A DNA stretch of 47,729 bases from Bacteroides fragilis (GTDB taxonomy: Bacteria > Bacteroidota > Bacteroidia > Bacteroidales > Bacteroidaceae), in assembly GCF_019583405.1 (NCBI RefSeq), contig NZ_SZUU01000015.1:1-47729 (forward strand). Direction: 5' to 3'. Within the stretch, counting starts at the first letter, position 1, and every line of letters starts with the position of its first letter. A program made the translations under genes and the position numbers. This document shows positions 36,393 through 45,179 of this stretch, in pieces. The notes under the pieces are model-generated. The model saw only the letters and a list, made by a program, of their open reading frames with translations, did no database searches and was not told the origin of the DNA.

Positions 36393-37415
36393 ATGGGATT
36401 ATTCTCTTTTACACAAGAAATAGCAATGGACCTCGGTACGGCCAATACTATCATTATTACCGGTGGTAAGATTGTAGTAGATGAGCCTTCGGTGGTGGCC
36501 CTTGACCGTCGGACAGACAAGATGATTGCTGTAGGTGAAAAGGCCAAGCTGATGCACGAAAAGACGCACGAGAATATTCGTACCATCCGTCCGTTGCGCG
36601 ACGGAGTGATTGCCGACTTCTATGCTTGCGAGCAGATGATGCGCGGACTGATCAAACAGGTAAATACTCGTAATCGCCTTTTCTCTCCATCGCTTCGTAT
36701 GGTGATCGGAGTGCCTTCGGGTAGTACGGAAGTTGAACTTCGTGCTGTCCGTGACTCTGCCGAACATGCCGGCGGACGTGATGTCTATCTGGTATTCGAA
36801 CCTATGGCTGCGGCTATCGGTATCGGTATCGATGTAGAAGCACCGGAAGGAAACATGATTGTTGATATAGGTGGTGGTTCTACCGAGATTGCTGTAATTT
36901 CATTGGGAGGTATTGTTTCGAACAACTCTATTCGTATAGCGGGAGATGATCTGACTGCCGATATTCAGGAATACATGAGCCGTCAGCATAACGTGAAAGT
37001 CAGTGAGCGTATGGCCGAACGTATTAAGATTAATGTGGGTGCTGCTTTGACCGAACTGGGTGAGGATGCTCCTGAAGATTATATCGTTCACGGGCCGAAT
37101 CGTATCACTGCACTTCCGATGGAAGTTCCGGTATGCTACCAGGAAGTGGCGCACTGTCTTGAGAAATCAATCTCGAAGATAGAAACAGCTATTCTGAGTG
37201 CGTTAGAGAATACACCTCCTGAACTGTATGCGGATATTGTGCATAATGGAATTTATTTGGCCGGTGGTGGAGCGCTGCTTCGTGGCTTGGACAAACGTCT
37301 GACTGATAAGATAAACATTCCTTTTCACATTGCAGAAGACCCGTTGCATGCAGTAGCTAAAGGTACAGGGGTTGCATTGAAGAATGTAGACCGTTTCTCA
37401 TTCTTGATGAGATAA
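36393..37415 (+). CDS. mreB: rod shape-determining protein MreB
   Basis: Bacterial actin that forms filaments under the membrane and positions the elongasome. 340 residues, the family length. The actin ATPase motifs are present: MDLGTANTIII near 10 (phosphate 1), IVDIGGGSTEIAVISLGG near 158 (phosphate 2) and IYLAGGGALLRGLD near 286 (adenosine). It heads a group with mreC, mreD, mrdA and rodA. The 74-base gap after purH has only a weak hairpin, so read-through from purH is possible. Confidence 0.97.
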   Translation: MGLFSFTQEIAMDLGTANTIIITGGKIVVDEPSVVALDRRTDKMIAVGEKAKLMHEKTHENIRTIRPLRDGVIADFYACEQMMRGLIKQVNTRNRLFSPSLRMVIGVPSGSTEVELRAVRDSAEHAGGRDVYLVFEPMAAAIGIGIDVEAPEGNMIVDIGGGSTEIAVISLGGIVSNNSIRIAGDDLTADIQEYMSRQHNVKVSERMAERIKINVGAALTELGEDAPEDYIVHGPNRITALPMEVPVCYQEVAHCLEKSISKIETAILSALENTPPELYADIVHNGIYLAGGGALLRGLDKRLTDKINIPFHIAEDPLHAVAKGTGVALKNVDRFSFLMR

Positions 37416-37422
37416 ATAATTG

Positions 37423-37497
37423 ACTACGGTTTACGAGCTATAAGTGAGAGGCAGTTGCGTAAGTTGCTGCACGAACTTGTGGCTCGTAGATCGTAGT
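37423..37497 (+). repeat. 22-bp RNA-type stem-loop between mreB and mreC
   Basis: The arms at 37423-37444 and 37476-37497 match at 18 of 22 positions. All four differences are transitions that give G-U pairs in RNA, so the + strand transcript can form an unbroken 22-bp stem. The 31-base loop has a further small inverted repeat (GCAGTTGC and GTTGCTGC). Confidence 0.8.
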
Positions 37498-37516
37498 TTG
37501 TAACTTATATGTCTTT

Positions 37517-38362
37517 ATGCGGAATTTACTGAACTTTCTTTTGAAATATAATCACTGGTTCCTCTTCATTCTGTTGGAGGTGATCAGTTTTGTTTTGTTA
37601 TTTCGCTTTAACCACTACCAACACAGTGTTTATTTCAGTTCGGCCAATGTAGTTGCCGGCAAAGTATACGAAGTATCCGGTGGAATAACTTCTTATTTCC
37701 ATCTGAAATCGGTCAATGAGGATTTACTGGATCGCATCATGGAGTTGGAGCAGCAGAACAGCAATCTGGAGAATGCATTAGTAAAACATCTCTCAGACTC
37801 AACCGAGCTGAATAGTATCCGAAACTTGTCGAATACAGACTATGAAATCTTCAAAGCCCGGGTTATCAATAACAGTCTCAATCTGGTAGATAACTATATC
37901 ACTCTTAATCGGGGATCTAAGGATGGCATCCGTCCTGAAATGGGCGTGGTCGACGGTAATGGGGTGGTCGGCATCGTATATGAAACTTCTTCTCACTATT
38001 CCCGGGTGATTTCGGTGTTGAACAGCAAATCCAGCATTAGTTGTAAAATTGTGGGTAGTGAGTATTTCGGTTACCTGAAGTGGGAATATGGAGATTCCCG
38101 ATATGCTTATTTGAAAGATTTGCCCCGTCATGCCGAATTCAATCTGGGAGATACAGTTGTGACCAGTGGTTATTCCACGGTTTTTCCTGAAGGTATTATG
38201 ATTGGTACGGTAGACGATATGGCCGATTCGAATGATGGCCTTTCTTATCTGTTGAAGGTGAAACTGGCAACGGATTTTGGTAAGGTGAGTGAGGTGCGTG
38301 TGATTGCAAGAACTGGTCAGAGAGAGCAAAAAGAGTTGGAACAAAAGAGTTTGGCGCAATGA
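37517..38362 (+). CDS. mreC: rod shape-determining protein MreC
   Basis: Periplasmic scaffold linking MreB/MreD to the peptidoglycan synthases. 281 residues: a short cytoplasmic start, one helix (about 13-30), a coiled-coil stretch (about 65-95), and the beta-rich MreC core with YITLNRGSKDGIRPEMGVVDGNGVVGIV and GDTVVTSGYSTVFPEGIMIGTV. Its stop overlaps the mreD start by 4 bases (ATGA). Confidence 0.95.
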   Translation: MRNLLNFLLKYNHWFLFILLEVISFVLLFRFNHYQHSVYFSSANVVAGKVYEVSGGITSYFHLKSVNEDLLDRIMELEQQNSNLENALVKHLSDSTELNSIRNLSNTDYEIFKARVINNSLNLVDNYITLNRGSKDGIRPEMGVVDGNGVVGIVYETSSHYSRVISVLNSKSSISCKIVGSEYFGYLKWEYGDSRYAYLKDLPRHAEFNLGDTVVTSGYSTVFPEGIMIGTVDDMADSNDGLSYLLKVKLATDFGKVSEVRVIARTGQREQKELEQKSLAQ

Positions 38363-38856
38363 TTATCAACTATATACATAGAGTAGGATGGTTTGTCGGT
38401 CTGATATTGCTTCAGGTGCTGATCTTGAATAATGTGCACATAGCCGGTGTGGCTACTCCTTTTCTATACGTTTACTTTATATTAAAATTTAACTCCGGTA
38501 CTTCCCGCAACGAATTGATGGTATGGGGTTTCTGTATGGGGCTTGCCATCGATATCTTTTCTAATACCCCGGGTATGAATGCGGCGGCGACAGTACTGCT
38601 GGCTTTTCTACGTCCGTTGTTTCTTCGTCTGTTTACGCCTCGAGATACTTTGGATAGTATCGTACCTTCGCTGAAAAGTATGGGAATTGCTTCTTTCCTT
38701 AAATATTTGGTGGTAAGTGTCTTTGTTCACCATTTTATGTTACTGACTCTTGAGTTCTTCTCATTTACCAGCATACCGTTATTGCTGTTAAGGGTGGTGT
38801 CGAGCACCATTTTGACTATAACCTGTATAATGGCTGTTGAAGGAGTGAGGAGATAG
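38359..38856 (+). CDS. mreD: rod shape-determining protein MreD
   Basis: A 165-residue inner-membrane protein with about five helices, as in MreD. The stretch FCMGLAIDIFSNTPGMNAAATVLLAFLRP matches the conserved middle of the family (GLxxDxxxxxxxG). It overlaps mreC and lies 2 bases before mrdA. Confidence 0.92.
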   Translation: MIINYIHRVGWFVGLILLQVLILNNVHIAGVATPFLYVYFILKFNSGTSRNELMVWGFCMGLAIDIFSNTPGMNAAATVLLAFLRPLFLRLFTPRDTLDSIVPSLKSMGIASFLKYLVVSVFVHHFMLLTLEFFSFTSIPLLLLRVVSSTILTITCIMAVEGVRR

Positions 38857-38858
38857 GT

Positions 38859-40715
38859 ATGGCAAAAGATTATGTTTTAGAGAAACGGAAATATGTGATC
38901 GGTGGAGTAGCATTGGCTATTGTCCTGATTTACTTGCTGCGTCTGTTTTCTCTCCAGATAGCTACTGATGACTATAAAAAAAATGCCGACAGTAATGCTT
39001 TCCTGAATAAGATTCAGTACCCGTCACGTGGGGCAATGTACGACCGGAATGATAAACTGTTAGTGTTTAATCAGCCGGCGTATGATATAACAATGGTGCC
39101 GAAGGAAGTTGAGAACCTCGATACACTCGACTTGTGCCAGACGCTGAATATCACTCGTGCACAGTTTCTGAAAATAATGAGCGATATGAAAGATCGTCGC
39201 AGGAATCCCGGTTATTCACGTTACACCAATCAGGTATTCATGTCTCAACTTTCGGCAGAAGAATGTGGCGTATTTCAGGAGAAGCTATTTAAGTTTCACG
39301 GATTCTATATCCAGCGACGCACCATTCGTCAATATAGCTATAACTCCGCTGCCCATGTGCTGGGTGATATTGGTGAAGTATCAATGAAAGACATCGAAAA
39401 TGATGATTACTACATCCGGGGAGACTATATCGGGAAACAGGGTATTGAAAAATCATATGAATCTTATTTACGGGGCGAAAAGGGCGTTGAAGTATTGTTG
39501 AGGGATGCGCACGGACGTATACAGGGACATTATATGGATGGAAAGTATGATAAGCGTCCGATACCCGGAAAAAACCTGAAGCTCGGAATCGATATCGATC
39601 TCCAGATGTTGGGAGAACGCTTGTTGAAAAATAAAATCGGGAGTATTGTTGCTATCGAACCGGAGACGGGAGAAATACTTTGCATGGTTTCTTCACCCGA
39701 TTTTGATCCGAGACTGATGATTGGCCGTCAGCGCGGAAAGAACCACTTGATGCTCCAGAGAGATCCGATGAAACCTTTGTTAAACCGTTCGATTATGGGA
39801 GTATATCCTCCGGGATCGACGTTTAAAACGGCACAAGCGCTGACTTTCTTACAAGAAGGGATTATTCAGACCAATACGCCGGCTTTCCCCTGTGCTCATG
39901 GGTTCAATTACGGGAGTTTGCATGTGGGATGTCATGCCCATGGTTCGCCGTTGCCGTTAATACCGGCCATTGCGACTTCGTGTAACTCTTATTTTTGTTG
40001 GGGCTTGTTCCGGATGTTTGGCGACCGCAAGTATGGTTCCTCACAAAATGCCATTACTGTATGGAAAGACCACATGGTGTCACAGGGTTTTGGCTATAAA
40101 CTCGGGGTGGATTTACCGGGTGAAAAGCGGGGATTGATTCCTAATGCCCAGTTTTATGACAAGGCCTATCGTGGACGTTGGAATGGGTTGACAGTGATCA
40201 GTATCGCAATTGGTCAGGGAGAGATTCTGGCAACTCCTTTGCAGATAGCCAATTTGGGCGCAACAATAGCCAATCGGGGACATTTTATTACTCCACATAT
40301 TGTGAAGGAAATTCAAGATGAACAGCTCGACAGCCTCTATCGGGTTCCCAGAAAAACCTCTATCGACCGGAAACACTATGAAGATGTGGTTACAGGCATG
40401 CGTGCTGCGGTCACCGGAGGTACTTGCCGGGTAGCAGGAGCCATTTTGCCGGACGTTGAAGTATGTGGCAAAACCGGTACGGCGCAGAACCGAGGACACG
40501 ACCACTCCGTTTTTATGGGATTTGCTCCCATGAATAACCCAAAGATAGCCATCGCCGTATATGTTGAGAATGGTGGTTTTGGCGCAGTCTACGGAGTACC
40601 GATCGGAGCATTGATGATGGAACAATATTTAAAAGGGAAACTCTCTCCGGAGAATGAGATACGTGCAGAAGAATATAGTAATAGAGTGATTATGTATGGA
40701 AACGAGGAGCGTTAG
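38859..40715 (+). CDS. mrdA: penicillin-binding protein 2 (elongasome transpeptidase)
   Basis: A 618-residue membrane-anchored transpeptidase that cross-links peptidoglycan during side-wall growth. One helix (about 13-30) is followed by the pedestal (PSRGAMYDRNDKLLVFN) and the penicillin-binding domain with STFK (nucleophile Ser near 319), SCNS (SxN near 373) and KTGT (near 537). Its last 20 bases overlap the rodA start, as expected for coupled synthesis of the PBP2-RodA pair. Confidence 0.95.
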   Translation: MAKDYVLEKRKYVIGGVALAIVLIYLLRLFSLQIATDDYKKNADSNAFLNKIQYPSRGAMYDRNDKLLVFNQPAYDITMVPKEVENLDTLDLCQTLNITRAQFLKIMSDMKDRRRNPGYSRYTNQVFMSQLSAEECGVFQEKLFKFHGFYIQRRTIRQYSYNSAAHVLGDIGEVSMKDIENDDYYIRGDYIGKQGIEKSYESYLRGEKGVEVLLRDAHGRIQGHYMDGKYDKRPIPGKNLKLGIDIDLQMLGERLLKNKIGSIVAIEPETGEILCMVSSPDFDPRLMIGRQRGKNHLMLQRDPMKPLLNRSIMGVYPPGSTFKTAQALTFLQEGIIQTNTPAFPCAHGFNYGSLHVGCHAHGSPLPLIPAIATSCNSYFCWGLFRMFGDRKYGSSQNAITVWKDHMVSQGFGYKLGVDLPGEKRGLIPNAQFYDKAYRGRWNGLTVISIAIGQGEILATPLQIANLGATIANRGHFITPHIVKEIQDEQLDSLYRVPRKTSIDRKHYEDVVTGMRAAVTGGTCRVAGAILPDVEVCGKTGTAQNRGHDHSVFMGFAPMNNPKIAIAVYVENGGFGAVYGVPIGALMMEQYLKGKLSPENEIRAEEYSNRVIMYGNEER

Positions 40716-42153
40716 TTTATGGAAAACATTGGATTGGGTAACGATCGTCATTTACCTGCTCCTTATAATCGGTGGATGGTTTAGTGTGTGCGGTGCCAGT
40801 TATGATTATGGTGATCGTGACTTTCTGGACTTTTCAACACGTGCCGGTAGGCAGTTTGTGTGGATTATCTGTTCTTTCGGGCTTGGTTTTATACTCCTGA
40901 TGCTTGAAGAGCGAATGTACGATATGTTTGCATACCTGATATATATAGGTATGATTCTTCTGTTGATCGTAACCATTTTTATTGCGCCCGATACGAAAGG
41001 TTCCCGTTCGTGGTTAATATTAGGTCCGGTCAGTCTGCAGCCGGCGGAGTTTGCAAAATTTGCCACAGCTTTGGCTCTGGCGAAGTTTATGAATACCTAT
41101 TCATTTAATATCAAGAAGTGGAAGTGCTTTTTACCCCTGGTCGCTTTTATCTTACTTCCGATGTTACTGATTATTTTGCAGAAAGAAACCGGTTCGGCAT
41201 TGGTCTATCTTGCTTTCTTTTTGGTACTATATCGCGAGGGTATGCCCGGAGTCGTTTTATTTTCGGGAGTGTGTGCCGTAGTCTATTTTGTGGTGGGTAT
41301 TCGTTTCGATCAGGTATTTATAGCCGATACGCCTACGCCTATCGGGGAGTTTGCCGTGCTGTTGATGATACTTTTATTCGCTGGTTCCATGGTTTGGGTG
41401 TATAGGAAAAAGTGGGGGCCTGTACGGAATATTATAGGCGGTAGTTTGCTTGTGTTGCTGATCGCTTATCTTGTTTCTGAGTATCTTTCTCCATTCAATC
41501 TGGTTTGGGTAGAATGGGGGCTTTGTGTGTTGACCATAGGTTATCTACTTTACTTATCGTTGAGCGAACGGCAACGTGCCTATCTTTTAATCGGATTGTT
41601 TGCTTTGGGTTCTATCGGTTTTCTTTATTCAAGTGATTATGTGTTCGACAACATTCTTGAACCTCATCAGCAGATTCGTATAAAAGTGGTGCTGGGGATG
41701 GAAGAGGACTTGGCCGGAGCCGGTTACAACGTTAACCAGTCGAAAATTGCGATTGGTTCCGGAGGGTTGACGGGTAAAGGTTTTCTGAATGGTACACAAA
41801 CCAAGTTGAAATATGTGCCCGAACAAGATACCGACTTCATTTTCTGTACTGTGGGTGAAGAGCAGGGGTTTGTTGGTTCGGCAGCCGTTCTTTTGCTTTT
41901 CTTGGCATTGATACTTCGTCTTATAGCAACGTCAGAGCGGCAGACTTCTACTTTCGGACGGGTTTATGGCTATTCGGTTGTGAGCATTTTCCTGTTCCAT
42001 TTGTTTATTAACATCGGAATGGTACTTGGTCTGACTCCTGTAATCGGTATTCCATTGCCTTTCTTTAGTTATGGCGGGTCATCTTTATGGGGATTTACGA
42101 TTCTGCTTTTTATTTTTCTGCGTATCGATGCGGGACGTAGCAGACGACTATAA
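40696..42153 (+). CDS. rodA: rod shape-determining protein RodA (SEDS glycosyltransferase)
   Basis: A peptidoglycan polymerase of the SEDS family that works with PBP2. The product is 485 residues; E. coli RodA is about 370. The conserved features are GSRSWLILGPVSLQPAEFAK, the catalytic-Asp stretch LKYVPEQDTDFIFCTVGEEQGF, and the C-terminal GIPLPFFSYGGSS. The extra length is a middle insertion of about 100 residues with three or four more membrane helices (about 180-310). Its stop overlaps the convergent gldH stop by 6 bases. Confidence 0.93.
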   Translation: METRSVSLWKTLDWVTIVIYLLLIIGGWFSVCGASYDYGDRDFLDFSTRAGRQFVWIICSFGLGFILLMLEERMYDMFAYLIYIGMILLLIVTIFIAPDTKGSRSWLILGPVSLQPAEFAKFATALALAKFMNTYSFNIKKWKCFLPLVAFILLPMLLIILQKETGSALVYLAFFLVLYREGMPGVVLFSGVCAVVYFVVGIRFDQVFIADTPTPIGEFAVLLMILLFAGSMVWVYRKKWGPVRNIIGGSLLVLLIAYLVSEYLSPFNLVWVEWGLCVLTIGYLLYLSLSERQRAYLLIGLFALGSIGFLYSSDYVFDNILEPHQQIRIKVVLGMEEDLAGAGYNVNQSKIAIGSGGLTGKGFLNGTQTKLKYVPEQDTDFIFCTVGEEQGFVGSAAVLLLFLALILRLIATSERQTSTFGRVYGYSVVSIFLFHLFINIGMVLGLTPVIGIPLPFFSYGGSSLWGFTILLFIFLRIDAGRSRRL

Positions 42154-42618
42154 ATGTTCTATTTTCAATCCCACATCGCTGATCCCGCTTAGTTGTTCAT
42201 TCTTCATTTCGTGTACTATCTTGAAAGTGTAGTTGCCCGGATGTTTGACAAAGCAGTCCTTCAAAGGGAGTGCCGATTGGTAGAGACTTCCCCAGCCGGT
42301 TCCTGTCCATTTGCCTTCCCGGTCAGTCAGTATGAACTTCAGGGTATCTGTCTTCCATACAGTTGAATCTTCCAGATTATAATGGATGAGGATATTCAGA
42401 TTCTGATAAGGGTAGTTGCTGCTGTTGCGTACACCAACGGACAGTCGCAGGTTGATTAGGGAATCTTTTAGAGGCACGTTGAAAAAGAGTGTATCACTCT
42501 TCTTCCATCCATCCGGGGGAGTGGATTGGTAAGAGTGATACACAGTATTTTCGTCACATGCAGTCAGAGCCCATGTGGTAAGGAGCATGCAAATGCTATT
42601 CTTGAGCAGGCTTTTCAT
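42148..42618 (-). CDS. gldH: GldH-family lipoprotein
   Basis: A 156-residue lipoprotein: signal MKSLLKNSICMLLTTWALTAC, lipid Cys21, and a beta-rich mature domain (SDTLFFNVPLKDSLINLRLSVGVRN and NLNILIHYNLEDS) that fits the GldH family of gliding-motility lipoproteins. Non-gliding Bacteroides keep GldH, so a general envelope role is likely. The start is set at 42618, overlapping the RicT-like gene by 23 bases; longer upstream frames are shadows of that gene. It is the last gene of the metF operon. Confidence 0.85.
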   Translation of the reverse strand: MKSLLKNSICMLLTTWALTACDENTVYHSYQSTPPDGWKKSDTLFFNVPLKDSLINLRLSVGVRNSSNYPYQNLNILIHYNLEDSTVWKTDTLKFILTDREGKWTGTGWGSLYQSALPLKDCFVKHPGNYTFKIVHEMKNEQLSGISDVGLKIEHL

Positions 42619-44050
42619 TTTCCTGAGCTTTCTCGATACGTTTAGGTTGTTCATTGTTGCGCGGTCCGCGTGGTTCGCGAGGAGGGCGCTGTTCACGGGG
42701 GTCGTTTTTACGCGTTTCCCGGTTCTCGTTGTTACGCGTTTCACGAGACTCATTATTTTTACGTGGTTGGTTGTTGTTTCGATTATTGTTTTTCGGACGT
42801 TCACCACGTGTACGCTGTTGGTTTTGTACAGGCTGAGAACCGTTGTTCTCCTGTGCATTTACCGGAGTAGGTTGTGAACCCTGTGTTTCGCTATTGGCAG
42901 CTTGTTGCGGGCGGTTATTATTCTTCTTTTTCTTTTTCCGGTTTCCGTTTCCGCCTTCGTCCTTTCCATTTCCGTCTTTGGCGTTGCGGCGGCGGTCACG
43001 GTCGAAACGCGTCAAGCTTTCCTGCTCCAGCAAGTCAACAGGCTTTTTAGGTTCCGGCTTGCGTTCGGCTTCCAGCAGACTGTCTGGTTTAATTCCTCTT
43101 TTGTTCAGCCCTATCACTTCGAATGCACGTTTTCCGCTAATGGTCACTAAGTTTGCTGCAAAGTTTTTGTCGGTTGAATACGAAATCTGATTACTGAGGA
43201 TATCTGCTTTGAAGAAGTAATAGGTTCCGTCTTTGGTTTCCAGTTCGATTTCTCTTGAGGGCAGACGTTTTTGTGCTTCTACATAGCAGTCCACTTCATA
43301 GTTCAGGCAACATTTTAACTTGGCACACTGTCCGGCCAACTTTTGAGGATTCAGTGAAATGTCCTGATACCTTGCTGCACTGGTTGATACGGATACAAAA
43401 CTGGTCATCCAGGTGGCACAACATAACTCACGTCCGCAAGGGCCGATACCTCCGATGCGTCCGGCTTCCTGTCGTGCACCGATTTGTTTCATTTCGATGC
43501 GTACTCTGAAAGCTTCGGCCAGTACTTTAATCAATTGGCGGAAGTCTACGCGTTCGTCGGCGATATAATAAAAGATAGCTTTATTGCCGTCTCCTTGATA
43601 TTCTACATCACCAATTTTCATATCCAGATTCAGACTGGCTGCTATCTGCCGTGCACGAATCATTGTGGTATGTTCTTTGGCTTTTGCTTCTTCATATTTC
43701 TCCATATCCACAGCTTTTGCTTTGCGGTAGATACGCTTGATTTCGGCATCCTGTTTAAAGTTTGCCTTTTTCATCTGGAGGGGGACTAATCGTCCTGTCA
43801 GGGTGACAGTACCAATATCGTGTCCCGGAGTAGCTTCTACAGCTACGATATCGCCTTTCTCCAATTTGATTTTGTTACTGTTACGGTAGTAGCCTTTGCG
43901 GGTGTTCTTAAATTGAACTTCTACCATATCACTCTCCTCTGCATTGCCTGGTATGTCGGCCAGCCAATCATAGGTATTTAGTTTTTTATCTTGTCGGGAA
44001 CAGCTTTTACAACAAAGACCTCCGCTCCCATTATGCAGTTTAAATTCCAT
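42596..44050 (-). CDS. ricT: RicT/YaaT-like (PSP1 domain) protein with a long disordered tail
   Basis: A 484-residue protein. Residues about 40-325 hold the PSP1 domain typical of RicT (YaaT), with the cysteine cluster GPCGRELCCATW (Cys205, 210, 211) and QCAKLKCCLNYEVDC (Cys242, 247, 248, 255) that can bind an iron-sulfur centre in RicT. A second cluster, LCCKSC (Cys13, 14, 17), is at the N-terminus. In B. subtilis RicT acts in an RNA-processing complex; that role is not shown here. Residues about 330-484 form an unusual Arg/Asn/Glu/Pro/Gln-rich tail. Between holB (16-base spacer) and gldH. Confidence 0.85.
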   Translation of the reverse strand: MEFKLHNGSGGLCCKSCSRQDKKLNTYDWLADIPGNAEESDMVEVQFKNTRKGYYRNSNKIKLEKGDIVAVEATPGHDIGTVTLTGRLVPLQMKKANFKQDAEIKRIYRKAKAVDMEKYEEAKAKEHTTMIRARQIAASLNLDMKIGDVEYQGDGNKAIFYYIADERVDFRQLIKVLAEAFRVRIEMKQIGARQEAGRIGGIGPCGRELCCATWMTSFVSVSTSAARYQDISLNPQKLAGQCAKLKCCLNYEVDCYVEAQKRLPSREIELETKDGTYYFFKADILSNQISYSTDKNFAANLVTISGKRAFEVIGLNKRGIKPDSLLEAERKPEPKKPVDLLEQESLTRFDRDRRRNAKDGNGKDEGGNGNRKKKKKNNNRPQQAANSETQGSQPTPVNAQENNGSQPVQNQQRTRGERPKNNNRNNNQPRKNNESRETRNNENRETRKNDPREQRPPREPRGPRNNEQPKRIEKAQENEKPAQE

Positions 44051-44066
44051 ATACTTTATTTTAAAG

Positions 44067-45176
44067 TTATTGCTTTAACAGTACGATCATCTTCAGCGAG
44101 AAGTCGAAAAATACCATTTTAGCATTTACGTTCTGTTCAATATGTTTTTGAGCTTCACTCAGTTCATCCATGATGCCCATTACATTTCGTTCGTTGACAA
44201 AAGGGGCAAACCGTGTAGCGAAGTTCTGTTCTTCTAATGTCATATAAGTCAACTCTTTCCGGTGTAGGTTGTAGATAAAATTCTCCCGGATCATTCGTTG
44301 GCAGTATTCCAGAAAGTTTTTCTGGCGTTCGCGTCCCATGCCTGCCACTTGTTCACTCCATAATTTCATTTCCCGGATTTTCCGTTGGTAAGAGAGACGC
44401 ATCAGACTGACAAACAGTTCGAAAAACAACTGATTCTCTTCATTCAGGTGAATCGTCTCGAGGGCTTTGATAAAGTTTCCGTTGGCCAGGTGGGCGATCG
44501 AAATACTTGTTACCTGCTGGACTCCGTATTTGCTTTGTAAAGCCTCGGCAATACATTCTTCCTCAATTTTACGTAGATTGAAGCGTTGCGTGCGGCTCAG
44601 TATCGTTTGGAGAATTAAATCGGGAGTCTCCGAAACCAAAAGGAAGATTGTCTTTTCGGGTGGTTCTTCCAGTAGTTTCAATAACTTGTTGGCACAAGCC
44701 TGTTGCATCTTTTCCGGTAGCCAGAGGAGTGTAATCTTAAATCCGCCCTCGCTGGATTTAAGGCTGAGCTTTTTCATGATCTCATCACTCTCTTTGGTAT
44801 AGATTACGGCCTGTGCATTTTCTGCATTTATTTCGTTCAGCCAATGATTGATGGTAAAATAGGGATTGTTTAACACCAATTTTCTCCATTCTACAATGTA
44901 GTCATCACTTCTCCCGTTTTTTACTACCGGAAAAACGAAATGAACATCCGGGTGAACCAGCTTATTGAATTTCACACATGACGGACAGATTCCGCAAGCA
45001 TCAGAGTCACTACGATTGGTGCAACTCAGATAGCGTGCATAGGCCAGTGCCAGCGGAAACTTGCCTACCCCTTCAGGCCCACAAAAAAGCTGGGCATGAG
45101 GGATGCGTCCTTCGCTGACTTCTTGTATCAGTCGATGCTTGGCCGCTTCTTGTCCGATGACGTCTCTGAAAAACAT
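44067..45176 (-). CDS. holB: DNA polymerase III subunit delta'
   Basis: A clamp-loader subunit of the replicative polymerase, 369 residues. The N-terminal AAA+ domain has a degenerate P-loop, GPEGVGKF (residues 33-40; Phe in place of Thr/Ser), as in delta' proteins that do not bind ATP. The zinc module is Cys52, Cys61, Cys64 and Cys67 (CGICPSC). The arginine-finger region reads LSRTQRF rather than SRCQ. Helical C-terminal collar domain. Three bases downstream of metF in the same operon. Confidence 0.93.
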   Translation of the reverse strand: MFFRDVIGQEAAKHRLIQEVSEGRIPHAQLFCGPEGVGKFPLALAYARYLSCTNRSDSDACGICPSCVKFNKLVHPDVHFVFPVVKNGRSDDYIVEWRKLVLNNPYFTINHWLNEINAENAQAVIYTKESDEIMKKLSLKSSEGGFKITLLWLPEKMQQACANKLLKLLEEPPEKTIFLLVSETPDLILQTILSRTQRFNLRKIEEECIAEALQSKYGVQQVTSISIAHLANGNFIKALETIHLNEENQLFFELFVSLMRLSYQRKIREMKLWSEQVAGMGRERQKNFLEYCQRMIRENFIYNLHRKELTYMTLEEQNFATRFAPFVNERNVMGIMDELSEAQKHIEQNVNAKMVFFDFSLKMIVLLKQ

Positions 45177-45179
45177 GGC

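Noticed and set aside
37416..37516. Separate promoter for mreC
   Set aside because: No TAnnTTTG element was found in the spacer; the stem-loop fills most of it.
42654..43190. Several overlapping + strand frames opposite the RicT-like tail
   Set aside because: They are shadows of the Arg/Asn/Lys-rich tail on the minus strand, giving Leu/Phe/Arg-rich low-complexity translations.
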